64,000 nt of DNA, from the NCBI RefSeq assembly GCF_040412425.1, contig NC_089766.1, positions 49,507,297-49,571,296 of the forward strand, written 5' to 3'. The notes below the pieces were generated by a model that was not told the origin of the DNA, made no database searches, and saw nothing but the letters and a program-made list of their open reading frames with translations. Source of the stretch: Macrobrachium rosenbergii (lineage: Eukaryota; Arthropoda; Malacostraca; Decapoda; Palaemonidae). The position numbers and the translations under genes were made by a program. This document shows, piece after piece, positions 20,908 to 31,923 of the stretch (within the stretch, counting starts at the first letter, position 1; every line of letters starts with the position of its first letter).

Positions 20908-20942
20908 TGTATGTATGTATGTATGTATGTATGTATGTATGT
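20748..20942. repeat. Compound (TA)n / (GTAT)n microsatellite
   Basis: TA run, an ACACACA interruption, a second TA run, then about 16 GTAT units to 20942. Confidence 0.98.
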
Positions 20943-21412
20943 GCGTGAGTTTTCGCACATTGATGATCAGGGGGTGGCAGGATTAAATGAGTGACTTCAT
21001 TTATTACATAGACCCGTTTATCTATTGTTTTGTTTTGTAGTAAGCTTATTTAACATGTATACGGAACTCTTAGAAACTCATACAACAAAATGGCTGGGTG
21101 CCAATAGCAGAAATCCTTCCAGATATTTCCAGCGAGGCCTCTGGTGAACCCCAACCTTAAAATGAATAAATGAAACAAAACTTGAAAACCTCAGTAGGTT
21201 CTGCATAATCATCGAGTAAAAGAATCGCCAGATATGATTGAGATGAGATGAGGTAAGATCAAGACAGATAAGAAAATGTCACTAGTTGATGACTTCCAGA
21301 ATCCAGACACATTCAGAAATTGTAATGAAACCTTGTGCATGAGTTATTTTTTTTTACGATTTTCCTTACTTTCTCCTGTGAGTACTCAGAATCGTATGCT
21401 AAAGTATAGTCA
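20943..21412. other. Unassigned sequence
   Basis: No coding or repeat signal recognised. Confidence 0.4.
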
Positions 21413-21535
21413 AACCATAATGACTACGAACATGTAGTACGTTTTCGGCGTTGCCGCTTTTCCCAGATTTGATTCATAAAACCTTCGCCTAAGCTGGGAT
21501 GTAATGTAGATGTGGCAAAAACGCTGCCGTATCTT
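21413..21535 (-). repeat. Family G dispersed repeat
   Basis: Matches 59070-59200 in opposite orientation. Shared blocks include TGACTACGAACATGTAGTAC, CTTTTCCCAGATTTGATTCA and ATGTAGATGTGGCA. Similarity is about 80% by eye. The nature of the element is unknown. Confidence 0.8.
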
Positions 21536-21558
21536 CCTTAAACCAGGTCAAAAAGGGG

Positions 21559-21858
21559 AAACCCCCTTAGAGGGGTAGGGTCGTCAGCGCACCTCACGCG
21601 CGGTGCACTGTAGGCATTACTTTAGGTTCTTTGCAGCGATCCCTTTCATTCCTTTAACTGTACCTCCTTTCATATTCTCTTTCTTCCATCTTACTTTCCA
21701 CCCTCTTCTTAACAATTGTTTCATAGTGTAACTGCGAGGTTTTCCTTCTGTTACAACTTTGTAACTTTTTACTGTCAATTTTCCTTTCAGCGCTGAATGG
21801 CCTCATAGGTCCCAGTGCTTGGCCTTTGGCCTAAATTCTATATTCTGTTCTATATTCT
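21559..21858 (+). mobile_element. Family C SINE-like retroposon, full length
   Basis: From the head CCCCCTTAGAGGGGTAGGG to the tail ATTCTGTTCTATATTCT. Flanked by AAAAAGGGG at 21550-21558 and 21859-21867 (target-site duplication). A roughly 20-bp internal deletion sits after TTCTTTGCAGCG, removing the CCTTCGGCCCCTAGC block. Confidence 0.92.
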
Positions 21859-21867
21859 AAAAAGGGG

Positions 21868-22500
21868 TAAACGCCTTGAAATTATTATTCTGCGTTTCTG
21901 AAGACGTAAAATGAGCGAGAGAACTGAGATTCGACGACGAGTCAATTGCACTGCTTTTATTGTCATTCATTTTCGTGCTCTCCATCTTGTATGACGCAGA
22001 ATTCCGTCTTTTTTGTTCAGCTGCTTGGGACTATAAATGTCATCCATTCATCCACTCATTCACTCGCCCCATCGACCTTCGGAGAGGGATGAAGAGGCCA
22101 CAAGTGCTTTAAAACGGTTGGATCTGTCTTCGTTCTTAATTGCGTTTCTGTGGTATTCTTTGTCAGATATTGTGTCTGAAATCAATAGGTCGTTTCGATA
22201 TGTCCCTGTCGCCTGAAAGTTCTTGCTGCGATTGTTTGCTTACCTTTATATCGTCGCCTATGGTGCGCACACTTTTATGCAAATTCCATCAATATTTGCA
22301 TATTTGTTTAATTATGTTTGGATACAAATAAAAATTATTTTGTTTATACTGCCTTTTGTAAACTCACGTAACTGTATATCTATGTTTTATGTATATGTGT
22401 ATATATATAATATATATACGCATATGTATACATACATAATACATATACATAGATACACAATTACAATTACATATGTGTATATATACAGTATGTGTGTGTG
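21868..22500. other. Unassigned sequence with minor ATAC/TATG runs
   Basis: No repeat family recognised. Impure TATATA/CATACA low complexity at about 22390-22505. Confidence 0.4.
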
Positions 22501-22935
22501 TATGTATAACCACAGGAGTCATTCAAGGCGACTAACCGATCAATAAATTGGGCTGACCATCCGGGCCTCATGAGAGCCCGATAGCGGGGCCCAAAAACAA
22601 ACACACAAATAACGAAAACTTCGGCCGCCGATTTCCTTAAATCTCCGAAGCACAAAGTCACCGTGCAGTCCAGGATACGACTGCCGAGCCAGCCATTTTT
22701 GGAAGGCCAAAAAGTATTTCCTATTCGAAGCGCAGACACAATTGGTTAGAAGCAGGAGAGGAAATATGGACGTAAACACTCGGTGCTTTTGGCGAAGAGG
22801 AGCCTCGTGAACCAGTGAGAAAGCTGGTGGTCGACGTGCCCGGGGTATCGATTATATTCAGACTGGCCTCTTTGTTTATTTGGGTTATTTTGAGTCGTTT
22901 TCAACGAGTCGCTTTATATTGGGGGAGAAGGTTCT
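22501..22935. other. Unassigned, moderately GC-rich
   Basis: The 79-codon minus-strand frame (22540-22779) starts with a hydrophobic stretch, but the remainder matches no family. Not called as a gene. Confidence 0.35.
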
Positions 22936-23134
22936 GCTTATTCATTAATTTTTTCTTTTTTTAATGAAGTGGGATCTCTTCTTTCTGTATTTCACTTTAT
23001 CTCCTCTTAATTCTTCCTAGTGAACACCTTAATATTCTTTGGAACCTTGAATTTCAAGACAGTGGCCCCTTTGGTGGGCTTGTTCCATATGAATAGGTTT
23101 CATCTTCTGAATAATAATAATAATAATAATAATA
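22936..23134 (+). mobile_element. Family D LINE-3'-end fragment
   Basis: Forward copy from ATTAATTTTTTC through GTGGGATCTCTTCTTTCTG, CCTTGAATTTCAAGACAG and GGCTTGTTCCATATGAATAG to an (AAT)n tail of about 8 units. No target-site duplication found. Confidence 0.9.
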
Positions 23135-23997
23135 TCAAGAGCCTGGCGGCGTTCTTTTCGCCCTTTAATCAAGATGTTATGCTTAAAAAAAGTCTTTAGT
23201 AATATATCTCTTCCAGCCTTCGGTTTTTGGTTGATGTCCATAGTCATTGCGAACCCATTTTACGGGAAGTAATCGCATAGATCTGGAAGTATTTGTCAAG
23301 TGCATCTGGACTTGAATAATGTTTTGTGATTTTTTAAAATGAAAACTCTCTTTTTTATTTTTTCTAAATCAGGCATCAATAACTATAATTCTTACGACGA
23401 CACTTTACAAAAAATCAACGAATCAGTTTTAATATCCGAACAATCCTTTCTCTTTTGGTGGTTTATAGGCATATTCTAAACTGGAATCTCAATCTCACAA
23501 TCGTTCTTTGTTTATATTTCGAGGGAGTTGCCATGTTGTAAATACTGTTATTGTCTCCTAACACTAAAGTTTTTGCGATTTTGTCCCCAAAGTGTTTCCA
23601 GCTGTCACGTTTAAGTTTTATACTAAACTGAATTTTTTGAAATGCGCAAAATGTTACTGGGAACAAGTCTAAAAGACCGCTAATTTAATGAGCAAGTTTC
23701 AACAACAAAATGTTTGTGAGGCAAGGTAGACTGAATAACAGATAGTGACAGATAAATCAACAAACAAGTAAATGCACACAAACAAACAGCAATACAATTA
23801 TTCGGACAGACTTCGGGCACAGAAATCGTCCCCGGAAAAGTGAAAGATGAGACTGGTGCCCACCGGTGTCTGGCAATCCAGAATACCCAGGTGGCTGGCT
23901 GGTTTAGACCTTCCGGTGAGCCGAGTTCGCTAAAAGACCCAATCCTCTCGGAGATAGTCCCGGAACGCCCGAGAGGTACACCGCTCTTTATTGTCAG
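23135..23997. other. Unassigned sequence
   Basis: Nothing recognised. Short minus-strand frames appear random. Confidence 0.45.
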
Positions 23998-24010
23998 ACG
24001 GAAGCCATAA

Positions 24011-24332
24011 CCCCCTTAGCGGGGTAGTGCCGTCAGTGCGTCTCATGCGGTGCACTGTAGGCGTTAATTAAGGTTCTTCGTAGCGTGCCTTCGGCCCCTA
24101 GTTGCAACCCCTTTCTTTCCTTTTACGGTACCTCCTTTCATATTCACTTTCCTCCATCTTACTTTCCACCCTCTCCTAACAATTGATTCATAGTGCAACT
24201 GCTTTGAGGTTTTCCTCCTGTTACACCTTACAAACCTTTTACTGTCAATTTCTGTTTCAGCGCTGAGTGACCTCGTAGGTCCCCAGTGCTTGAGCTTTGG
24301 CCTAAATTCTATATTCAATTTAATTCAATTCA
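24011..24332 (+). mobile_element. Family C SINE-like retroposon, full length
   Basis: Complete copy with a perfect 13-bp target-site duplication, ACGGAAGCCATAA, at 23998-24010 and 24333-24345. It starts CCCCCTTAGCGGGGTAGTGC. It ends with ATTCAATTTAATTCAATTCA, an ATTCA-type tail. Confidence 0.96.
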
Positions 24333-24479
24333 ACGGAAGCCATAATTAGGTTAAAAGGATGATGGGATCTTTGGGTCAACACCGTTTGTTAGCCTTTTTT
24401 TTTTCCAGCTATATTTCTCTGATACATAATCTGGCTTTCTGGTACGACGATGAACGGAAGGGGCGTTGGTATTTTGGTA

Positions 24480-24519
24480 GAATAGAATAGATAGAATATA
24501 GAATTTAGGCCCAAGGCCG
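24480..24519 (-). mobile_element. Family C fragment (3' tip only)
   Basis: About 40 bp: AATAGAATAGATAGAATATA followed by GAATTTAGGCCCAAGGCC, the reverse complement of the family C 3' end. Retention of only the extreme 3' end is consistent with aborted reverse transcription. Confidence 0.8.
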
Positions 24520-25260
24520 TGAAATAATTTCTTTTTGGAAATCGATAATACTGAAGGAATAATTCAACTTTTTTATGTACAAAATATTAAAAGTGTCGTA
24601 ACGTACATTCAGACTCAAGAAGAATGACTGCCAAGGAAAAATTACTCTATATTGAAAAATGATGACTAATAACATTCCATAGGAATTAGAATGTTTTTAA
24701 ACTGCCTGCGCATTCTGAAACAAATTCTTCTAGGTATTTAATGTCAAAAACCCATATGGTATGGCCTGGGCTTGCGAAGCTCTTTACCCACTGATCTCCT
24801 GTTTCTCGTCCAAAATGAGTATCCTCACACATCCAGGAACGTCAGAAAGTACCAAATCAATCACCCACTCAAGTATGACATTTATTGTTGTCCATCAGAC
24901 CTGAAGGAAGTAGGGTCCTTCAGTTTTGAAGAAGAGAATTCCGTCTGATGTTATGGTCAGTGAACCGGGAAGCCGCTTCTGTTCTTCCCTCAACGGCATA
25001 ATCTGTTTTCCCTGTTTGTAGTGGCAATTTCTTTTTTCATTTTTTCACTGCTCGCCTTTATACGATGAAGAATAATAACAGTTAATGATAGTGTAAGATT
25101 AAGTGCTTTCAGACATCATCGTTAAATTTCTGTAGCCTTGGATATAAATCAAATGAGGTTTAATTGTGATAACACGAGGTGAACTGAAAACGATTTCGGA
25201 AGGACACAGTTATTTCTGGTGAACTGACTCAGAACCCGTACTCCCCTATGAAACTGAAGT
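24520..25260. other. Unassigned sequence
   Basis: No repeat or domain recognised. Confidence 0.45.
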
Positions 25261-25264
25261 GGAT

Positions 25265-25560
25265 CTGTAATGAAAATGAGATGAATTGTTGCTTTTTGCT
25301 TAGTATACTTGGAATAGGTAGGGCTCAATGGGTTAGAAATGTGGTGTGAAGGTTAGCTAAGATGAAAAGGTTGAGCATATTAATTTTAGACGGTTTGGTC
25401 GTATGGAGAGAATGGAAGACGACAGGTAACTGGAAAGATTATATCATTTTGAAACGTTGGGAGGAGGGAGGGGGCGCCGAGACAGTGCTGGCTAGATTAG
25501 AAAGAGTTGTTAGAACAGAAGATTGTTTGATTGAATACTAGTGTGTTAGTGTAGGGATGA
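25265..25560 (+). pseudogene. Decayed non-LTR retrotransposon fragment
   Basis: The frame from 25391 reads RFGRMERMEDDR, resembling the (W/R)FGHVxRMEDDR signature near the C-terminal end of the ORF2 reverse-transcriptase protein in several non-LTR clades. A related signature occurs at 36561 in this window. Upstream, an RLDEMNCC-like stretch is in a different frame. Stops and frame changes show it is dead. The assignment rests on one short signature and context. Confidence 0.5.
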
Positions 25561-26060
25561 ATGGCTATGTGAGAGTGTCGACATACCGCTGATGAGTCCC
25601 CTCTGTAGGTCTGAGAAGTCGCTGGCGCTATGAAAGTTTATGATCTCTTGTATTCAACGCTAACTCGGAAATAGAAGGGTGAACGTAAAATTCCATTTTG
25701 TCAAATTTGTCAATGAAACCGTCCCATCCCAAAAGATATACCTTATTAACAAAAGAATAAGACTGATGTTTACCATCACAATATTTATTGGTATTGATAA
25801 TAATTCAATATTTTTCTTCCCTTTGCAGGTAATGTTGTTTTCCTGAATTTGCAACACCAGTTTCGATCGGAAATAGGTATTTATATTAGTTATATATCTT
25901 TTCTGTTCATAACTCCCCAAAACCAATATAGGGTTTTTAAGAACTCTGGTGACGTCTAGAATTTAACTTTGATTAGTAATGATTGTGGGTTATTCTCGTC
26001 ATCTTTTGGAGGACTGCAGAGTAGTCCGCATAGTTTTTGTTAAGGATATGAAATTACAAG
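25561..26060. other. Unassigned sequence
   Basis: No repeat family recognised. The 88-codon minus-strand frame (25660-25926) is Ile/Leu-rich with no known domain. Confidence 0.4.
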
Positions 26061-26194
26061 TTTTTGTTTTATATATATGTATACTGTACAGTATATATAT
26101 ATATATATGTATGTATATGTGTAATTTTAACAAATGTGATTAACTTCTTGCAATTTTTCAATTTTCTGTAGAGTCGTCTTCCTAAGTATGATAA

Positions 26195-26198
26195 TATA

Positions 26199-26282
<84 letters not shown>

Positions 26283-26330
26283 ATATATATATGTATGTAT
26301 AAGTATATATATATTATATATATAATACAC

Positions 26331-26424
<94 letters not shown>

Positions 26425-26426
26425 TA
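26195..26426. repeat. (TA)n microsatellite, interrupted
   Basis: Two long TA runs separated by a TATATG/TATAC segment; smaller TA runs start at about 26070. Confidence 0.97.
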
Positions 26427-26761
26427 AAATTTTGAATTTGAAATTATTTCCTCTTTTCTTCCTTCAGAGTTTGCATACCATGTTTTAAGCTTTATCATCT
26501 GGCTTCATTTGGCTAAGAACTTTTATTGATATTATTACGAAATAATATCAATTGAGAGACGTCTGTATCTCGTGCTTGGAAAACTGTGTCCTCCTATAAG
26601 GAATCCCACTTCCCTTTCATTCTAGAGGGAGAGCAAGATAATAATATCACCTGCTACGAAGGGGGGATAATGTCTGCCATTAAGATTCACAGGCGAATGA
26701 CAGACGAGAAGAATTCCACCGAAAGTTTACAATTGACGGAATCTTCAGCGAATAGCTTTTG

Positions 26762-26816
26762 GAGGAGGAGGAGGAGGAGGAGGAGGAGGAGGAGGAGGAG
26801 GAAGAAGAAGAAGAAG
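26762..26816. repeat. (AGG)n/(AAG)n trinucleotide repeat
   Basis: About 13 AGG units followed by AAG units; strongly purine-biased. Confidence 0.97.
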
Positions 26817-26994
26817 AGTGCCCGTCATGATGGTACCATTAATTTTTTCTCTTTTATCTCCGAAGCATAATTTATGGGAGTTGTTAAGGAACTAATTAGA
26901 GTTAGGAGCCTCTTAATTGCCTCCGCAGTGCCAATAAAGATTTACTTTAAATAATAGGCCTCGGTGCGAAGCCATTATGGAAGATAAGGGCTCT

Positions 26995-27360
26995 GAGCTC
27001 ACCTGGCGGAGGCATCGCCAAACCCCCCTCCTCCCCTCAGCGCTCAGCATCACCTGTGGCCGTCGTCGCTCGTTCCTTCAGCAGCGTTGCTACGTAGCAT
27101 TTAGGTCTCCGAGCCCGTGCCTTACCGCGCTCGGAACGCGATGGCATTGACCTGCCCCAGTTGATTGTGGCTTCACCGTTGCTCCTGCGATGGTGACAGC
27201 GTGATGTCACCTCAGGTTGTTCTGAACAGGATACACAAACAAGCCCCACTTGGGGGACTCCTCCTCCTCCTCCTCCTCCTTCCTCCGAGCCCGAGCCCCT
27301 TCCTTCCTTCCTCGCATCCTGCAGGGGTCCCCCGGAGTCTGTCCGTGCCGTAACGCCCTA
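26995..27360. other. GC-rich island
   Basis: A roughly 365-bp stretch clearly richer in G+C and CpG than its surroundings. It includes a (CTC)n run at about 27258-27281. The 70-codon minus-strand frame (27037-27249) is Arg/Ser-rich and unrecognised. It could be a promoter-proximal or exonic island, but no gene structure is visible. Confidence 0.6.
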
Positions 27361-27523
27361 GGCTCCCTCCCTGCTAACTAGCCGTGATAGTAGGTTGAAG
27401 AGCGGTATAGGTGCGGCTGGTATCAGGTAAGGTGTGAGAAGCTGTGTTAACGATCACTCGGACAGGTAGCTAGGCCGGTAATTAACGTCTCCGCTGGACT
27501 CTAATGTGGCTTCGACGGCTATG

Positions 27524-27526
<3 letters not shown>

Positions 27527-27561
<35 letters not shown>

Positions 27562-27601
27562 ACTAATTTTGGGCTTAGGAGGCATTTCAGCTGTGGCATT
27601 C

Positions 27602-27651
<50 letters not shown>
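27527..27651. repeat. (GA)n and (TC)n facing microsatellites
   Basis: A GA run (27527-27558) and a TC run (27605-27651) face each other across 46 bp, making a potential hairpin. Frames on both strands are Arg-Glu or Leu-Ser artefacts. Confidence 0.95.
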
Positions 27652-27653
<2 letters not shown>

Positions 27654-28180
27654 TGTCAGCGACACACCTTGTAGCCGACAGGAAAACGTATGCTTTCCAG
27701 ATTAACTTTGCACAAGATAAAACATCGCCCCATCTCGGGGTCGATAAGGAAGAACGCATCAGTTGCAGTCGTCGTTTACTTGCAATAAATAATTCAAGGC
27801 TCGCTTTTAGAATCCGGGTTTCGTTTCTCTTCTTCATTTATCCTTTATTTGATTACTTAAGGCAAGGCGATTTAACCCCCTACACAATTTCATTCTTAAT
27901 GAGGAAGGAAAAATTCACCCGACATTACTCAAAAAAGGAAAAAAATTCGATAATATAACCTCCTGAAAGATGAATGATTATGGGGCTCGGTAGACGATGG
28001 AAGCATTTGCATAATTCCCAAGCTAAATATATATATTTATAGCTAAATAACACATTGTCTGGTCTCTTTATATTTTATAACAATGATGTGAATCAAGGGA
28101 GAAGTCCTTGTGATGGAAAATTAGACGTCTGCCGCTTTATGTACCTAAACACACACACGCACACACAAAATACATACGTG
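27652..28180. other. Unassigned sequence
   Basis: No repeat or domain recognised. Confidence 0.4.

Positions 28181-28182
<2 letters not shown>

Positions 28183-28241
<59 letters not shown>
28183..28241. repeat. (TA)n microsatellite
   Basis: Pure TA run, preceded by an impure ACACAC tract. Confidence 0.97.
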
Positions 28242-28248
<7 letters not shown>

Positions 28249-28370
28249 CTGTATATACGATGTATATATACACACATGTATAACTGATTCACAAAAACTA
28301 TGGAATGTGATGAATATATAAATAAAAGCAAATGGCACGAAGGAAAGTGAAACAACGGCTTTATTTGTAT

Positions 28371-28414
28371 GCATACATACATACATACATACTGTACATA
28401 TATACATACACACG

Positions 28415-28489
<75 letters not shown>
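28371..28489. repeat. Compound (CATA)n/(CA)n/(TA)n microsatellite
   Basis: CATA units, then CA units, then a TA run. Confidence 0.97.
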
Positions 28490-28491
<2 letters not shown>

Positions 28492-29511
28492 TATATCTTT
28501 TCATTTCACTGAATAATCACTGTAATCATTTCCCAATTAACGAATTTCTGTTGAATATAAAAATATATGCCTTGCTCCTTCTTATCCTCATCATCTAAAC
28601 GTCACTTGACACTTACTGTAAAGAATTAATTTTCCTTATTAAAATATATTACGGCTCTGGTAATTGCTCTTTCACATTCAGATATAGTGGTCTCCTTGTC
28701 CGAATTTAACGATTGCTTGGAGTGCCTTAGCATGCAACTCCATATCACAAGCGCATAAAATTTTCATTGCGCCAGTTACTAAGATGATACAGTAACAGTT
28801 CCCGAAGTCCAGAGGTTTCTTTACAGCTTGTAGGAGCCGTCTAAATGTTCTGTCAACTCTGTGAATTTAAGGTCAGTTTGCGTTATGAACGATATTGCCA
28901 GAGTAGATCGATCTCTCATTAGGATTCCTCGCGTATTTCCGCTCTGATGTTATCACCTTTTCCTAACTCCTTCAAATTCATTTCTTGAGATTCCTGACAC
29001 TGTTTTTCCTTAAACAGCTGTTTTATTTTCTGCTTCCTCGCCTCCGTTCTTTATATGTATTACTCATTTCCTTTCTTTTGCATTTTTGGGTATTTCCTCG
29101 GTTGATTTGTGTTTTTCGGATGACTTCAATATACCCGTTCCACGAAGCTTTCGTATCCACGAACAGCTGTTAATCACCTCGATGCTCCTCCACTACTTTC
29201 ACTTCCAGTGATGTCTCCTTGCCACCATACACTTGATTCCGTCCCAGCTTTTATCATATCCCACGCAGCTGCCAGGCAGTTGCCTAATAATGTCCTTCTG
29301 TAGCTCATTTCTCAATTGTTTATGCCACACTGCTCTTGTAGCTCTCCATTATTACCTAGTTTAGCGTGTACTCTACATTATCATGCTACCACTAACCCCT
29401 TTAGTAATTCTGAATCGTCTCGCCGTTCAGAATGTATAATTGCTCATAGGCGACCATGTGATTGTTCGCTGGTGATTTTATATTCAGCCCTCACGTTTGT
29501 CGACATATGCG
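28490..29511. other. Unassigned sequence (~1 kb)
   Basis: The longest stretch in this part with no family match and no array. No domain is recognisable in any frame. Confidence 0.45.
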
Positions 29512-29900
29512 TTTTAGTTTTCTGTAAAAGAAATCTATTGTGCCGGCTTTGTCTGTCCGTCCGCCCTCAGATCTTAAAAACTGCTGAGGCTAGAGGGCTG
29601 CATATTGTTATGTTAATCATCCACCCTCCAGTCATCAAACATACCAAATGGCAGCTCTCTAGCCTCAGTAGTTTTTATTTTATTTAAGGTTAAAGTTAGC
29701 TATAATCATGCATCTGGCAACGATATAGGACAGGCCGCCACCGGGCCGTTGTTTAAGATTCGTGGACCGCAGCTCATACAGCATTATGCCGAGACCACCG
29801 AAAGATAGATTCTTATTTCGGTGGCCTTGATTATACGCTGTAGCGGCTGTAAAGAAAACTCGATTGCACCGAAGAAACTTCGGCGCATTTTTTACTTGTT
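29512..29900 (+). mobile_element. Family B multi-hairpin element
   Basis: Forward copy starting TTTTAGTTTTCTGTAAAAG and ending GCGCATTTTTTACTTG. All four stems are present. The long stem contains GAGGCTAGAGGGCTGCA and its complement. The ACCGAAAG/TTTCGGTGG stem is intact. The terminal GCACCGAAGAAACTTCGGCGC is nearly perfect. Confidence 0.9.
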
Positions 29901-30188
29901 TCTGTATTGTCTCAATCACGTATTTGCGGACACAATTTTGTTCTGCAAAACAAAATTGACTTCGTTGTTTTCTCCGCGTCTGCTACTGCACTCCGCTTTC
30001 AAAGTAAGATTGAGGCACTGATATGTTACGACGCAGGAGTTTCCACTCCCTAATTATTCGCTCACGTTAATGAGACGTGTAAGTGATATCATTTATTTTT
30101 ATAACATCAGAATTACCTGTAGCCGCTGCCGAATTTAATGCAGTTATTCAGCATCTCTTCTCCTTCCCTTTATAGATGATCATGTCTA

Positions 30189-30190
<2 letters not shown>

Positions 30191-30251
<61 letters not shown>
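30191..30251. repeat. (TA)n microsatellite
   Basis: Pure TA run of about 60 bp. Confidence 0.97.
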
Positions 30252-30260
<9 letters not shown>

Positions 30261-30321
30261 TATCTTATAAGCAATTATATCATGATTATATATATAGTTT
30301 CGGTTTGCAACACACTCCGTA

Positions 30322-30785
30322 TCCATTTATTCCAAACACTGTATAATTTTCATCTGCTCCTCTGAAGACGATCTGATATCTTAATATTGTTGCTTCCATT
30401 TATATATTCGTACTATCAGAGATCTGGTTGAGCGTGTTATCGTTTTTCGTTGTGGAGCAAATTATATTGTCTCCTGATTTTCCAAACTATCCAGCAGTTT
30501 CCAGCCTTCCAGCCTTCCAGCAGGATGACGTCCCGACCCCGTCCATTTATTCCAAACACTGTACCAATTTTCATCTGCTCCTCTGAAGACGATCTGATAT
30601 CTTAATGGCCTTGTTGCTTCCACCGTTTAATTGCATATTCGTCCTATCAGAGATCTGGTTGAGCGTGTTATTAAGCGTTTTCGTTGTGGAGCAAATTGCC
30701 GACGCGGCAGTTGTCTCCTGCGCGGTGCTTTCCAGCCACTATCCAGCACGCTTCCAGCCTTCCAGCCTTCCAGCGGGATGACGTC
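30322..30785 (+). repeat. Unequal tandem duplication (~220 and ~246 bp)
   Basis: The block TCCATTTATTCCAAACACTG ... CCAGCCTTCCAGC ... GGATGACGTC occurs twice (30322-30539 and 30540-30785). The left copy lacks several short internal segments present in the right one (near 30620, 30633, 30673, 30700 and 30720). Elsewhere the two are close to identical. Each copy also ends in its own CCAGCCTT triplet run. Confidence 0.9.
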
Positions 30786-31012
30786 TCTGGAGCTGTTATC
30801 TCTCACTGAGCAGGTGATACTCCGAGACATGATAGGTGTTGATGAACATCCATTCAGAATAACTATTTAGATGGATGTGTAGTTGACGTAATTGATGACA
30901 GCCTGGCATATAGATTAGCGGAGGTCTTTGTTGCCTACGGTTGCATGCGGTATATATATACTCGTAAATACGTGTTTATGTGTAAAGCTCTAATCTTATG
31001 CATGTAAACATA

Positions 31013-31032
31013 TATGTATGTATGTATGTATG

Positions 31033-31108
<76 letters not shown>
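31013..31108. repeat. (GTAT)n/(TA)n compound microsatellite
   Basis: About six GTAT units followed by a 70-bp TA run. Confidence 0.97.
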
Positions 31109-31109
<1 letters not shown>

Positions 31110-31910
31110 TTTCTCTTTAATATCTGTATTGAGCTGAGGTTTAATTTACGAATTAAATTCTTGTCTTGTGTTCAGCAGGTGTTACTCTTAACCACACAGG
31201 GTGGCTAATGATCTCCATCAGAATGGACGTTCTGGGAATCTGGTTTTAATTGCTGACAGCCTCCACAAGATGAACTGGTAATTTTTGTACAGTATAATTA
31301 ATACATACATGTACGATTATATAATCCCTAAACTTATTATTTTATATATTCATACATACACTATTTATATGTATATAAACATATATATATATATGCTGTT
31401 TATATATATATATATATATATATATAAATTAGGGCTATTTTTGTTGAAATATTTTCCATTCCATTCCCTTGTTAAGACAGAATTCCATCTAATAAAAGGA
31501 GTCCCTTAAAAACCCTGTCAAAACCACTAGAAAATTAATGCTATATTTCAGAGACCAACTGTCTCCCTCTTTCAGGCAAGTATATTTTTGAAAGTAAGAA
31601 ATTACAGAAAGGCGGTATTCATCACTCAAGAGTTCCAGAGGTCAAGTGATCCCTTACATTACTCCAGTTGATAGCTTCTTAATCTTATGTGCTTAATCTG
31701 TTCTTAGATCCTGGAAGATTTTATCTATAAATAATATCTTTCTTATCCCCCAGGCTCCTTTTGAAATGGTTCATCTTTTTCTTTTCAGTTTGATCAGGAA
31801 TTCATTGCTCCATTCTACCATCTGGCTTTTTGAACTCTACTCAATTGCTGCTACAAATTATACGTGACAAATTCCAGTTTATCCTGTGGTTATGGTTATT
31901 TATGTGGTTA
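31109..31910. other. Unassigned sequence
   Basis: Low-complexity TA at about 31380-31425; otherwise nothing recognised. Confidence 0.4.
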
Positions 31911-31923
31911 AAAATAGCTGAGC

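Noticed and set aside
22540..22779. 79-codon minus-strand frame with a signal-peptide-like N-terminus
   Set aside because: The hydrophobic start is short, the remaining sequence matches no family, and no promoter or splice context supports it.
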